From assembly GCF_000712595.1 (NCBI RefSeq), contig NZ_JOTN01000017.1:1-64000 (forward strand): a stretch of 64,000 nucleotides of DNA. The letters run 5' to 3'. Source of the stretch: Bacillus manliponensis (GTDB taxonomy: Bacteria > Bacillota > Bacilli > Bacillales > Bacillaceae_G). This document shows, one piece after another, positions 37,269 through 46,648 of the stretch; the first letter of the stretch is position 1, and each line of letters opens with the position of its first letter. A program made the translations under genes and the position numbers. The notes beneath the pieces are model-generated. The model did no database searches and had not been told where the DNA came from. It saw only the letters and a program-made list of their open reading frames with translations.

Positions 37269-38512
37269 TTATATTTACTTGTAGAGATTTGCTTATTAGA
37301 GAGTACTTCCCCATTTTGTGTTACTTTTTTATATGTTACAGCTACAATTTGATTTTCTGTTTCACTAACAACTTTAGAAGAAACGGAAACACTTTTTCCA
37401 GTTGGCGTACCAAAAATACGAGTAGTAACACCATTTGTACCAGCTACTGCTTGAATGTATATATGTTTCCCTGTATTATTTGTAAATTTTAAATCTGGTC
37501 CGTAGTCAGCGACGGCAGCATCTTGACCTAGAGGTAAATAAGTAACTGGCATCGAGTGGTTACTTCGGGCGGTAATCCCTAAGTCAGCACGTAATGCACT
37601 TCCGTATAATGTGCTACTTAACTGGCATACACCACCACCAGCAGCTTGTGTTACTTTACCGTTTACATAGACAGCAGCTGATTTATAACCGTTTGCAGCA
37701 TCGGTTATACCAACACGCCCGTTAAAGCTAAATGTTTCACCAGGTGCAATAATTGCTCCGTTTAAAGCATTCGCCGATTTTTGAATATTAAATGCTTGGT
37801 TTCCATTACGACCCGTCATTGGAGTAGAATACTCTGCGATGACTTCTGTGATTCCCATATTTTGTACATCTTCAGTGGAGCGTTCTGGCTTGATGTTTGT
37901 AATAGGCATTTGAATCGTTGTTTCTTGAGAGGAAATGGCATTTGTAGTTAATGTTTTCAGAGAGTCTTTATCAACTTTTTGACCATTGCTACTTTCACTA
38001 ATGTGAACTGTAGTCCCAGAAATAGATAATTCTGCATTTACAGGATTAACTAAGTTATCGTTATATTTTTCTTTTATGAAAGTATCATAAGTTCCGGTAT
38101 TTAACTTTGACTTTAACACATAATCTCGTTTTAATTTTCCTTGTTCAGCTTTTTTACGCATGTTATAACGTTCAATAATGTTACCATCTTGTTCATCGAA
38201 TATTTCTTTTACAACATCTTTGCTGTTATATTCTACACCTAAATCTTTCCATGTATATGTGTCTGTCTGGTTTGGTAACGTATAATTTATGGATTTTTGA
38301 TTGAATTCCTCAGCTTTTTGCTGAATAATTTGCGCGACTTCTTGTTTGTTTTTTCCATCTAATGAAATACCTTCAAATGTTGTATGCTGTAAAACAGACG
38401 AGTCTAATTGCTCATTTAACTTAGAGACATACTGATAACCAACAATCCCACTAGCACCTAAAAAAATTCCCCCAGTAATTGTAGAAACAATAATTAATTT
38501 GCGTAACTTCAT
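37250..38512 (-). CDS. VanW-family cell-surface protein
   Basis: Protein of 420 aa with an N-terminal anchor helix (residues 5-27) and an extracellular body. Residues 45-220 hold two peptidoglycan-binding-4-like segments (TTFEGISLDGKNKQEVAQII). The VanW domain (about 225-360) shows APGETFSFNGRVGITDAANG and QAAGGGVCQLSSTLYGSALR. The C-terminus (VSSKVVSETENQIVAVTYKK) looks like a G5-type module. The start at 38512 follows GGAGGG by 6 nt. The VanW biochemical role is unknown; a wall-modifying function is presumed. The 3-prime end overlaps the shared terminator. Confidence 0.87.
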   Translation of the reverse strand: MKLRKLIIVSTITGGIFLGASGIVGYQYVSKLNEQLDSSVLQHTTFEGISLDGKNKQEVAQIIQQKAEEFNQKSINYTLPNQTDTYTWKDLGVEYNSKDVVKEIFDEQDGNIIERYNMRKKAEQGKLKRDYVLKSKLNTGTYDTFIKEKYNDNLVNPVNAELSISGTTVHISESSNGQKVDKDSLKTLTTNAISSQETTIQMPITNIKPERSTEDVQNMGITEVIAEYSTPMTGRNGNQAFNIQKSANALNGAIIAPGETFSFNGRVGITDAANGYKSAAVYVNGKVTQAAGGGVCQLSSTLYGSALRADLGITARSNHSMPVTYLPLGQDAAVADYGPDLKFTNNTGKHIYIQAVAGTNGVTTRIFGTPTGKSVSVSSKVVSETENQIVAVTYKKVTQNGEVLSNKQISTSKYKKNKQA

Positions 38513-38710
38513 GTATTTCCCTCCACCATGCATTTTTCAGACCGTATGCCTATTGGATTTCACGTACAAATCATGAAAAATATGTATGCTTACTATTATA
38601 CTATCAACCTTGTAAAAAGTGTAATGTTTTTATAAATAATGTTACATTTTCGTAATATAACTTCCTGTATTTTCAATATATTGTGTGTGAACTATAATAA
38701 AAAGTTATAA

Positions 38711-38747
38711 AAAAAAGAAGCTGTTTGTTTAACAGCTTCTTTTTTTA
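38711..38747 (-). terminator. Terminator of the LytR-family gene
   Basis: AAAAAAGAAGCTGTT / AACAGCTTCTTTTTT with loop TGTT. It directly adjoins the TAA stop at 38745-38747. Confidence 0.9.
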
Positions 38748-39758
38748 TAACTTTTTATGATCTTCTTTACTTGTAACACCAAGATGCTGGTGTAGTTGTT
38801 CAGAAATTTCTTCTACATTGCGTTTATCAGGGATGTAATAATACGTACCATCAATATATTCGTCTGTTCCTTCTATTTGCATGTTTTCAATGTTTAATTT
38901 TGTATCCATCATGTTTGTTGCAATGGCCATCATATCATCAAATGTTAAGTTTGTTTTAATATCTTTATCAACAGCTTCTAATAAATCGCCAAGCTTATTA
39001 ATAGATCCAACAGATAAAGCTTTTTCTGCAATTGCTTCTAATACTAGTTGTTGGCGTTGACCACGCATAAAATCACTATCAATATGACGTGTTCTTGCTA
39101 GTGCAAGTGCTTCTTCCCCATTTAATTGTTGAAGACCTTTTTCTAAATGAATAGCGTCAGCTTGGTCTTTACTGTTTTGTTCTGTAATTTCAACTGGCAC
39201 ATCAACTTCAATACCACCAAGTGAATCAACAATTTTTATAAAAGATTCAAAGTTGAATTTCACATAATAATCAACTGGAACGTCTAAGAAATTTTCGACA
39301 GTATCAATTGTACTGTCTACACCACCAAAGACGTGAGCATGTGTAATTTTATCTTGTTTATCACGAGATTCTATATAAACGCGAGAATCTCGTGGGATAC
39401 TCACTAGTTTTACAGATTTATCATCTTTATTAATTGTTGCTAGTAACAATGCATCTGTGCGTACTGCTTCTCCGTAATTTTTCGAGCGTGTTTCACTTTC
39501 ATCCACCCCCATAATTAGGACAGAAATGTTATCAGTCATTGGCTTTACTGCTTTTTCACGTTTATGAGATTTATCTCCACGGTCTAGACCGGAGTAGGCA
39601 TCACTAACAACAGCTTTTGCTTTTCCATATAGATGGAAAAAGTAGCCGCCACTCCCTAGGATGATAAGGAGTAATGGGATTAAGGCGAATATGAGTACAC
39701 GCTTTTTTTTCGAGCGTTTTTTCGAGACTCTATTCATTGGTTCTAATTGAGATTTCAT
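38745..39758 (-). CDS. LytR-CpsA-Psr family wall polymer transferase
   Basis: Membrane-anchored enzyme of 337 aa that attaches teichoic acid or other glycopolymers to peptidoglycan. A basic N-terminus (KKRSKKKR) precedes one helix (residues 21-45). The extracellular LCP domain shows NISVLIMGVDESETRSKNYG, RTDALLLATINKDDKSVKLV, SIPRDSRVYI, and KITHAHVFGG. Later come ALARTRHIDSDFMRGQRQQ. These hold the conserved Arg and Asp residues that bind the pyrophosphate. AAGGAG is 9 nt before the ATG. Confidence 0.9.
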   Translation of the reverse strand: MKSQLEPMNRVSKKRSKKKRVLIFALIPLLLIILGSGGYFFHLYGKAKAVVSDAYSGLDRGDKSHKREKAVKPMTDNISVLIMGVDESETRSKNYGEAVRTDALLLATINKDDKSVKLVSIPRDSRVYIESRDKQDKITHAHVFGGVDSTIDTVENFLDVPVDYYVKFNFESFIKIVDSLGGIEVDVPVEITEQNSKDQADAIHLEKGLQQLNGEEALALARTRHIDSDFMRGQRQQLVLEAIAEKALSVGSINKLGDLLEAVDKDIKTNLTFDDMMAIATNMMDTKLNIENMQIEGTDEYIDGTYYYIPDKRNVEEISEQLHQHLGVTSKEDHKKL

Positions 39759-40110
39759 TATATATTTCTCCTTTTAATTCCAATTGAAATGTTTTCTTAC
39801 AATTTTTAAAAAAGGCACACTTTCTATTTTACATAAATATTAATAGTTTTCACTATAAATCTTTAATTGACATGAAAATGAAATATAGAATAAATAGTTT
39901 GATTCACACTGTATAACAGGATTCAGCAGTTAAATGACAAGGGATACGTTGAACTAAGTTGAGAGCAATGTGTATGCTATTGAAAGGGTTTTGAGGAGTA
40001 ATATTTCATCTTCTTGTATAAAAATAGATGTCCCTATTATGAGACATCTACTAATTAAAACGTATTGTATAAAAAAAGCTTTAAAAAGGGAAGTGTGAAA
40101 TTTTACCTAT
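39759..40110. other. Intergenic region between lytR-type and nupC genes
   Basis: About 350 bp. It holds the LytR-type promoter region and the nupC terminator near 40026-40052. A plus-strand TTGACA at 39867 has no gene after it; open frames there stop within nine codons. Confidence 0.4.
40024..40052 (-). terminator. Terminator of nupC
   Basis: On the minus strand, TAGATGTC / GACATCTA is followed by TTTTTAT. It lies about 60 bp past the nupC stop. Confidence 0.7.
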
Positions 40111-41289
40111 TTAAATCATAATACTTACAATAAGTGAAGATAAGATACTCACTAGCGTTGCACCATATAAAAGCCTTAGTCCAAAACGTGCAACTACATT
40201 GGCTTGTTCTTCATGAAGTCCTTTCACAGCTCCAGAAATAATTCCAATGGAAGAAAAATTTGCAAAGGAGACAAGGAATACGGAAATAATTCCAACTGTA
40301 CGAGGTGATAAAGTGCTTGCTAATTTGCTCAAGTCCATCATTGCAACGAATTCATTTGTTACAAGTTTTGTTGCCATAATGCTTCCTGCTTGAACAATTT
40401 CATTTGCAGGTACACCGATAATGAAAGCAATAGGTGAAAAGGCATATCCAAGTAACTGTTGAAACGAAATACCGAAGATAATAAGAAACACGTCGTTAAT
40501 TGCACTAATAAGGGCAACGAAACCAATAAGCATCGCACCTACAAGAACTGCAACGCGAAATCCATCTAAAATATATTCTCCAAGCATTTCAAAAAATGTT
40601 TGTTTTTCTGTTTTTACTTCTAAAATATCTTCATCTTCCTTTACGTCGTACGGGTTAATAATGAGCACTATAATAAAACCATTAAATAAATTTAAGACGA
40701 GTGCAGTTACAACGTATTTAGGGTCAATCATTGTCATATATGCACCAACGATAGACATCGATACAGTCGACATCGCTGAAGCACACAATGTGTAAAGACG
40801 ATGTTTTGGTATTTGTCCAAGTTGTTTTTTGACGGTAATAAACACTTCTGATTGTCCAACAATTGCTGAAGCGACGGCGTTATAAGATTCTAATTTACCG
40901 AGGCCATTAATTTTACTAAGGAAAAAGCCAATCCAATAAATAATAAAAGGTAAAATCTTCAGGTGTTGTAAAATTCCAATTAAAACAGAAATAAAGACGA
41001 TTGGAAGCAGCACGTTTAAAAAGAAAGGCATTTCGCCTTCATTGGCAAGACCTCCAAATACGAAATTCACACCAGAGGCCGCGTATTCTAACAGCTTGTT
41101 AAATAAATTAGAAATGACAGTAACAAGAATAAGGCCAATGCCTGTATTTAAAAGTAAATATGCTAACAGTAGCTGTATAGCTAGCATGATAAAAATAGGT
41201 TTAAATTTAATGTGCTTTCTATTCGTACTTGCAATGAAAGCAAGGAAAAATACAACAATAAGACCGAGCAGAAATGTGAAAAATTTCAT
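40111..41289 (-). CDS. nupC: NupC-family nucleoside transporter
   Basis: Concentrative nucleoside symporter of 392 aa with about 10 helices. Family signatures are [60 protein letters not shown] and [20 protein letters not shown]. The start at 41289 follows AGGAGG by 6 nt. Pyrimidine nucleosides are the usual substrates of Bacillus NupC, but purines are possible for paralogues. Confidence 0.9.
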   Translation of the reverse strand: MKFFTFLLGLIVVFFLAFIASTNRKHIKFKPIFIMLAIQLLLAYLLLNTGIGLILVTVISNLFNKLLEYAASGVNFVFGGLANEGEMPFFLNVLLPIVFISVLIGILQHLKILPFIIYWIGFFLSKINGLGKLESYNAVASAIVGQSEVFITVKKQLGQIPKHRLYTLCASAMSTVSMSIVGAYMTMIDPKYVVTALVLNLFNGFIIVLIINPYDVKEDEDILEVKTEKQTFFEMLGEYILDGFRVAVLVGAMLIGFVALISAINDVFLIIFGISFQQLLGYAFSPIAFIIGVPANEIVQAGSIMATKLVTNEFVAMMDLSKLASTLSPRTVGIISVFLVSFANFSSIGIISGAVKGLHEEQANVVARFGLRLLYGATLVSILSSLIVSIMI

Positions 41290-41473
41290 GATAATCCTCC
41301 TCATAAGAGTTTCTATCCATATGTTTTTCTTTTTGAAGGGAATTTATGCCGTTATTTCTCTTTAAGGAAGTAGAGGAAGAAAAGTAAATTGGTGAAATTT
41401 ATATAGATTTTCTTATCTAATACTGTGGAAAAATGATTATAATCATTGAACTCATGTATTAGGAGGTGAAACC

Positions 41474-41509
41474 TTGGCTGGCTATGCTAAGGAAATGATG
41501 TGGAAATAG
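41474..41509 (+). CDS. Possible 11-codon leader peptide
   Basis: AGGAGGTG at 41461-41468 is a near-ideal ribosome site, yet the start it serves is TTG at 41474 (MAGYAKEMMWK, stop 41507-41509). This overlaps the GTG start of the CNNM/CBS gene at 41500 in another frame. It may couple translation of the larger gene, or mark a misplaced start or frameshift. Confidence 0.35.
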   Translation: MAGYAKEMMWK

Positions 41510-42819
41510 GAAAATTAGTGATGGTGGCTGTCTTAATTGCTTTAACTGGTTTTTTTGTCGCAACAGAATTTGCCATTATAAAAATACGTAGTAGCCGTGT
41601 TGATCAGCTCGTAATGGAAGAAAAGCGAGGGGCATTAGCTGTCAAAAAGGTTACCTCTAATTTAGATGAATATTTATCAGCGTGTCAGCTTGGAATTACG
41701 ATTACTGCACTTGGACTTGGTTGGTTAGGTGAACCAACAGTGAAGCATTTGCTTGAACCGTTGTTTGTTCGGCTTCACTTTTCACCAACAGCTGCTAGTA
41801 CAGTGTCATTTATCATTGCTTTTTCAGTTATTACTTTTTTACATGTTGTTGTTGGAGAACTAGCGCCAAAAACATTTGCCATTCAAAGAGCAGAGCAAGT
41901 GAGCTTGATGTTTGCAAAACCAATCATTTACTTTTATCGCATCATGTTTCCATTTATTTGGGCATTAAATGGCTCGGCACGCTTAATTACCGGTTTATTT
42001 GGTTTAAAGCCGGCATCGGAACATGAAGTAGCACACTCAGAAGAAGAGTTAAGACTTATTTTATCTGAGAGCTATGAGAGCGGAGAAATTAATCAGGCTG
42101 AATATAAGTATGTAAATAATATTTTTGAATTTGATAATCGATTAGCGAAAGAAATTATGGTTCCGCGGACAGAGGTAGTAGGTTTATATGCTGAAGATTC
42201 ATTTGATACCCATTTGGAAGTGATTCGACAGGAAAAATATACAAGGTATCCTGTTCTTGGAGAAGATAAAGACGAAATTATCGGTATGGTCAATGTAAAA
42301 GATTTCTTTATTCGTTATATGGATAGTGAGGAAAGAGGGGCCCGCTCCATTACAAATTATACAAGGCCTGTTATTGAAGTAATGGAAACCATTCCAATTA
42401 ATGTGCTATTACTACAAATGCAAAAGCAACGTATTCCCCTTGCTGTTTTATATGATGAGTACGGGGGAACGGCAGGAATTGTTACACTAGAAGATATTTT
42501 AGAGGAAATTGTTGGAGAAATTCGTGATGAATATGACGAAGATGAACATCCTCCAATTCAACATATAAGTGATACATGCAAAATTGTTGATGGAAAAGTG
42601 TTAGTAAGTGAAATCAATGATTTAATTGGTTTAAATTTACATGCGGGAGATGTGGATACAATTGGTGGCTGGCTTATGATGCAAAATCAAAAGTTAGAAA
42701 AAGGTGAAACAATTCCTGTTGCAAATTGGAACTTTACGATTTTAGAAAAAGATTTACATCAAATTAAATGTATTGAAATAAAGAGAATGGGACATGAGGA
42801 AAAGACAGCTTCTCATTAA
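41500..42819 (+). CDS. CNNM/CBS-domain membrane protein (hemolysin-like, CorC family)
   Basis: Protein of 439 aa. The N-terminal DUF21/CNNM domain has about four helices (residues 1-190: FFVATEFAIIKIRSSRVDQL, CQLGITITALGLGWLGEPTV, VVVGELAPKTFAIQ). Two CBS domains follow, about 205-330 (VPRTEVVGLYAEDSFDTHLE, YDEYGGTAGIVTLEDILEEI). A C-terminal CorC/HlyC domain (VLVSEINDLIGLNL) closes the protein. Relatives transport or sense Mg2+ or Co2+. The GTG start has only a modest AAGGAAA site, while a perfect one lies 30 bp earlier ahead of a short overlapping frame. Confidence 0.85.
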   Translation: MEIGKLVMVAVLIALTGFFVATEFAIIKIRSSRVDQLVMEEKRGALAVKKVTSNLDEYLSACQLGITITALGLGWLGEPTVKHLLEPLFVRLHFSPTAASTVSFIIAFSVITFLHVVVGELAPKTFAIQRAEQVSLMFAKPIIYFYRIMFPFIWALNGSARLITGLFGLKPASEHEVAHSEEELRLILSESYESGEINQAEYKYVNNIFEFDNRLAKEIMVPRTEVVGLYAEDSFDTHLEVIRQEKYTRYPVLGEDKDEIIGMVNVKDFFIRYMDSEERGARSITNYTRPVIEVMETIPINVLLLQMQKQRIPLAVLYDEYGGTAGIVTLEDILEEIVGEIRDEYDEDEHPPIQHISDTCKIVDGKVLVSEINDLIGLNLHAGDVDTIGGWLMMQNQKLEKGETIPVANWNFTILEKDLHQIKCIEIKRMGHEEKTASH

Positions 42820-42872
42820 GATGCTGTTTTTTCTTTCATTCAATAGAAATTTGTTTTTGTAAGAAACAAATA

Positions 42873-42887
42873 TGTTTGCGCTTTCAT
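42873..42887 (-). promoter_or_regulatory. CcpA cre site upstream of aspA
   Basis: On the minus strand, ATGAAAGCGCAAACA fits WTGNAANCGNWNNCW at all fixed positions. It lies about 120 bp before the aspA start, close to a TATATA at 42897. Confidence 0.75.
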
Positions 42888-43007
42888 AATTCGTGTTATA
42901 TAGTGGATGGGGGAAAGGGATATTTTCTCTTGCCAAAAATAGTATTTTAGTAGAAAATATTATTTTTGAGGTCATCAACCAGAATAGAAAAGCATAGGTG
43001 ATGGAAT

Positions 43008-44435
43008 ATGATAGCAATAAAAGATGTTCGTATTGAAAAAGATTTTTTAGGGGAAAAAGAAGTACCGTATGAAGCATATTACGGTGTACAAACGATGAGA
43101 GCTGTAGAGAATTTCCCAATTACAGGATATCGTTTGCATACGTCATTAATTACTGCAATGGCAATTGTAAAAAAAGCCGCGGCATTAGCAAATATGGAAA
43201 CAGGTTATTTACAAGCAGAGATTGGTGAAGAAATTGTAAAGGCTGCTCAAGAAATTATTGATGGACACCTTCATGATCAATTTATTGTGGATCCAATCCA
43301 AGGTGGTGCAGGAACTTCAATTAACATGAATGCAAATGAAGTAATTGCAAACCGAGCGTTAGAGCGCATGGGCTATGAAAAAGGTGATTACGCAACAATT
43401 AGTCCAAATACCCATGTAAATATGGCACAATCAACAAATGATGCATTTCCAACAGGAATTCATATTGCAACATTAATGATGTTAGAGAAGCTTCTTGTTA
43501 CGATGGAAGAACTTCATGGTGCTTTTCAAGAGAAAGCTCTGCAATTTGATCATGTTATTAAGATGGGACGTACGCACTTACAAGATGCGGTACCGATTCG
43601 TTTAGGACAAGAATTTGAAGCATATAGCCGTGTATTAGCACGTGATATTAAGCGTATTAAACAATCACGTCAGCATTTATATGAAGTAAACATGGGAGCA
43701 ACTGCAGTTGGAACAGGCTTAAATGCAAATCCAAAGTATATTGAGCTTGTTGTGGAACATTTAGCTGATATTAGTGGATTCCCACTTGTTGGAGCAGAGC
43801 ATTTAGTAGATGCAACGCAAAATACAGATGCTTATACAGAAGTATCTGCTGCATTAAAAGTATGCATGATGAATATGTCTAAAATTGCGAATGACTTACG
43901 AATTATGGCATCTGGTCCACGTGTTGGACTAGCAGAGATTCAACTGCCAGCACGTCAACCAGGCTCATCAATTATGCCAGGAAAAGTAAATCCAGTAATG
44001 GCAGAAGTGATTAACCAAGTTGCGTTCCAAGTGATCGGAAATGACCATACAATTTGTTTAGCATCAGAAGCAGGACAACTTGAATTAAATGTTATGGAGC
44101 CTGTGTTAGTATTTAACTTAATCCAGTCGATTAGCATTATGGATAATGCATTCCGTGTATTCCGTGAATACTGCATTGAAGGTATTACGGCTAATGAAGA
44201 ATTATTGAAGCAATATGTTGAGAAAAGTGTTGGAGTAATTACAGCAGTTAATCCTCATATCGGTTATGAAAAAGCATCTCGCATTGCTCGCGAAGCAATT
44301 GAAACAGGAAAGTCTGTGAGAGAACTTTGCTTAGAGCATGGGGTATTAACGGCAGAAGAGCTGGATATTATTTTAGATCCACATGAAATGACACATCCAG
44401 AAATTGCTGGTGCTTCACTTTTAAAAAATAAATAA
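43008..44435 (+). CDS. aspA: Aspartate ammonia-lyase
   Basis: Enzyme of 475 aa converting L-aspartate to fumarate and ammonia, cytoplasmic homotetramer. Sequence shows EVPYEAYYGVQTMRAVENFP, the substrate region GRTHLQDAVPIRLGQEFEAY, VGTGLNANP and the mobile signature loop GSSIMPGKVNPVMAEV. The loop Ser and the aspartase-like YEAYYGVQTMRA start favour aspartase over fumarase. It is expected to be repressed by CcpA through the upstream cre. A terminator follows. Confidence 0.94.
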   Translation: MIAIKDVRIEKDFLGEKEVPYEAYYGVQTMRAVENFPITGYRLHTSLITAMAIVKKAAALANMETGYLQAEIGEEIVKAAQEIIDGHLHDQFIVDPIQGGAGTSINMNANEVIANRALERMGYEKGDYATISPNTHVNMAQSTNDAFPTGIHIATLMMLEKLLVTMEELHGAFQEKALQFDHVIKMGRTHLQDAVPIRLGQEFEAYSRVLARDIKRIKQSRQHLYEVNMGATAVGTGLNANPKYIELVVEHLADISGFPLVGAEHLVDATQNTDAYTEVSAALKVCMMNMSKIANDLRIMASGPRVGLAEIQLPARQPGSSIMPGKVNPVMAEVINQVAFQVIGNDHTICLASEAGQLELNVMEPVLVFNLIQSISIMDNAFRVFREYCIEGITANEELLKQYVEKSVGVITAVNPHIGYEKASRIAREAIETGKSVRELCLEHGVLTAEELDIILDPHEMTHPEIAGASLLKNK

Positions 44436-44442
44436 TTATACA

Positions 44443-44476
44443 ATAGAAAGAGAGGTGCGTGCACCTCTCTTTCTTG
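44443..44476. terminator. Bidirectional terminator between aspA and lctP
   Basis: AAAGAGAGGTGC / GCACCTCTCTTT, a perfect stem with a GT loop between convergent genes. Confidence 0.9.
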
Positions 44477-44478
44477 TT

Positions 44479-46101
44479 TTAGAATATATTGAATATCGTG
44501 TTAAGCTGTAGCAAGCTAATGATGGCTAAGAAGATTAAACTATATTTCATTGTGATTTTAAATAAGCTTGATTCTTTTCCAACGAGTCCAACTGCTGCGC
44601 ATGCTACAGCTATCGATTGTGGTGATACCATTTTTGCCATTGTACCGCCCACAACGTTTAAAGCAACAAGAGTAGATGGTACGATATCTAACTGTGCTGC
44701 TGTTACTGCTTGAAGTGGTGCGAATAAAGAACCACTTGATACGACAGAACCAGTTAAGAACACGCCAATCCAACCTAAGATTGGTGATAGTACTGGGAAC
44801 ACGTCACCAGTAGATGATAAAGCTAGTCCTAATGTAGAAGACATACCAGAATAGTTTGTTACATATGCTAATGCAATTACGCTACAAATTGTATAGATGG
44901 GTGTCTTTAATTCTTTTAATGTTTCAATTGTGAGCTCTTTTATTAACTTGCCGTTTGCACGGAAGAGAAGTAAAGATACGATAATTGCTAATACAATTGC
45001 TGTTGTTGTAGATGAGAAAACATCTAATTTAAAAATGGCTGCAAATGGTGTATCTGCACTTACAATTGGTGTTGTTTTTATCACTTGATTATGAAGACCA
45101 GGTACTTCTATGTTCCATACAAGTTTACCTAACATACCATCTGGAGCAAATAAATTTTTCACTGCTTGTAAGTTAAAGATTGTAACAAAGGCAGTTAAGA
45201 ATACAAATGGAGACCATGCATATAAAATTTGTTTAAATGTATAAGAAGTTTGCTTTGCTTGTTTTGTTTCTTTAGAAGCTGAAGATTTTGGTTGCCATAC
45301 TTTTAGGAATAATGCGAGTGCAACCATACTTACAACAGCTGCGAAAATATCAGTAAGTTCTGCACCAAGGAAATATGTGATAGTGAATTGAGTAAGGGCG
45401 AAAGAACCACCACTTACAAGGATACCTTGCCAAGTTTCTTTAATCCCTTTTATACCATCTACCATGGAAACAAGAATGAAAGGTAAAACAAAGCTAATGA
45501 ATGGTAGTAATGTAACAGTTTGACGACCGACAGTTAAGGCATCTAGTTCCGTAAGCTGGGCTGGTACAGTAACCGGAATACCCATTGCGCCCATTGCGCC
45601 ACCTGCGATATTGGCAACTAAGCAAATTCCAGCCGCTTTTAATGGATCAAATCCCATACCAACAAGTAAAGCGGCTGTAATGGCAACAGGAACTCCAAAG
45701 CCAGCTGCACCTTCTAGAAAAGCGCCGAAAGAATAAGCAATTAATAATACTTGAAGACGAGGGTCGGAAGTAATGCTTGAAATACTATCGCGAATGACAT
45801 TAAATTGCTCTGTTTTTACAGTTAGTTTATAAAGAAAAATGGCAGCAATGACGATTGTACAAATCGGATAGAATCCAGCAGCTACACCAAAAGCAGCGGA
45901 GGATACAGCCATTGTTGCTGGCATTTTATAAACAAATATTGCTAATATGAGTGCTAAAATTACGCTGTAAAGACCAGATAAGTAACTTTTCATTTTAAAT
46001 ACTGTTAAGCATAGTACAAAAAATAAAATGGGAAGAGCGGCAACAAGGGCGGATAGCCAAATGTTGTTTAGTGGATCATAAATGTGTGTCCATGTATTCA
46101 T
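44479..46101 (-). CDS. lctP: L-lactate permease
   Basis: Membrane transporter of 540 aa with about 13 helices, LctP family (proton-lactate symport). Signatures are IRDSISSITSDPRLQVLLIA, FGAFLEGAAGFGVPVAITAA and GFDPLKAAGICLVANIAGGA; near the end comes GSVVSSGSLFAPLQAVTAAQ. It lies behind a consensus promoter with two Rex boxes, so it should be derepressed when NADH is high and lactate is made. It could export or import lactate. Confidence 0.93.
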   Translation of the reverse strand: MNTWTHIYDPLNNIWLSALVAALPILFFVLCLTVFKMKSYLSGLYSVILALILAIFVYKMPATMAVSSAAFGVAAGFYPICTIVIAAIFLYKLTVKTEQFNVIRDSISSITSDPRLQVLLIAYSFGAFLEGAAGFGVPVAITAALLVGMGFDPLKAAGICLVANIAGGAMGAMGIPVTVPAQLTELDALTVGRQTVTLLPFISFVLPFILVSMVDGIKGIKETWQGILVSGGSFALTQFTITYFLGAELTDIFAAVVSMVALALFLKVWQPKSSASKETKQAKQTSYTFKQILYAWSPFVFLTAFVTIFNLQAVKNLFAPDGMLGKLVWNIEVPGLHNQVIKTTPIVSADTPFAAIFKLDVFSSTTTAIVLAIIVSLLLFRANGKLIKELTIETLKELKTPIYTICSVIALAYVTNYSGMSSTLGLALSSTGDVFPVLSPILGWIGVFLTGSVVSSGSLFAPLQAVTAAQLDIVPSTLVALNVVGGTMAKMVSPQSIAVACAAVGLVGKESSLFKITMKYSLIFLAIISLLQLNTIFNIF

Positions 46102-46126
46102 GTATGCGACAACTCCTATATATAAT

Positions 46127-46166
46127 TTGTGAAGGATTTCACATTAATTTGTGAAACTTTTCACAA
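46127..46166 (-). promoter_or_regulatory. Two tandem Rex operators upstream of lctP
   Basis: TTGTGAAACTTTTCACAA (46149-46166) is a perfect 18-bp inverted repeat of the Rex consensus TTGTGAANNNNTTCACAA. TTGTGAAGGATTTCACAT (46127-46144) differs at one position. Their starts are 22 bp apart, two helical turns, on the same face. Both lie just downstream of the predicted transcription start. Confidence 0.8.
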
Positions 46167-46181
46167 TCAACTTACACTGCT

Positions 46182-46210
46182 AGTATATTCCTCTCTTGTA
46201 CTATTGTCAA
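46182..46210 (-). promoter_or_regulatory. lctP promoter
   Basis: On the minus strand TTGACA (46210-46205), 17 bp, TATACT (46187-46182). The start of transcription would be near 46175, 9 bp before the first Rex box. Confidence 0.8.
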
Positions 46211-46471
46211 CGTAAGGAAGAGTAGTTATTCCAGTAAAATAATAACTGTAAAAAAACCGCTACATTATAGGGAGGAAATGGAAATTAAAGCTATGTGGCC
46301 CTTATTATAGTATATAAAATAATTAAGCGTTTCTTTTGTAAGAAATATGAATTTATATACATAATTTGTTATTCAAATGCTTAATGTGTAAATAATTTGT
46401 AAGAGATGAAAAATATAGTGAATATGTTGAGAAAGTTCTTTTCTTTCAGTTCAAGTAAACACTTTGACACT

Positions 46472-46501
46472 TTGCTTTTTCTTTTAATTATGTAGTATAA
46501 T
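46472..46501 (+). promoter_or_regulatory. Possible distal promoter of the ArsR-type gene
   Basis: TTGCTT (46472-46477), 18 bp, TATAAT (46496-46501). It would give a leader of about 140 nt. Confidence 0.45.
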
Positions 46502-46573
46502 ATTCAAAACAAAAGAGAAAAATTTTTTTATAAGATATAAAAAAATAAGAGGAATTATTTTCCTTTATGAGTT

Positions 46574-46605
46574 TTGTTACTTATGACAGCGTGTATTGTA
46601 TACAC
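46574..46605 (+). promoter_or_regulatory. Candidate promoter and operator of the ArsR-type gene
   Basis: TTGTTA (46574-46579), 17 bp, TGTATA (46597-46602). The -10 lies inside the palindrome GTGTATTGTATACAC (46591-46605), a likely autoregulatory site. Confidence 0.5.
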
Positions 46606-46648
46606 AACTATACAGAAAGAAAAAATAAATGAAAAATGAGGGGAAATT

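Noticed and set aside
39867-39900. TTGACA with AT-rich -10 as promoter of an unknown plus-strand RNA
   Set aside because: No open frame or hairpin-plus-T terminator on that strand follows; the nearest stem serves nupC on the other strand.
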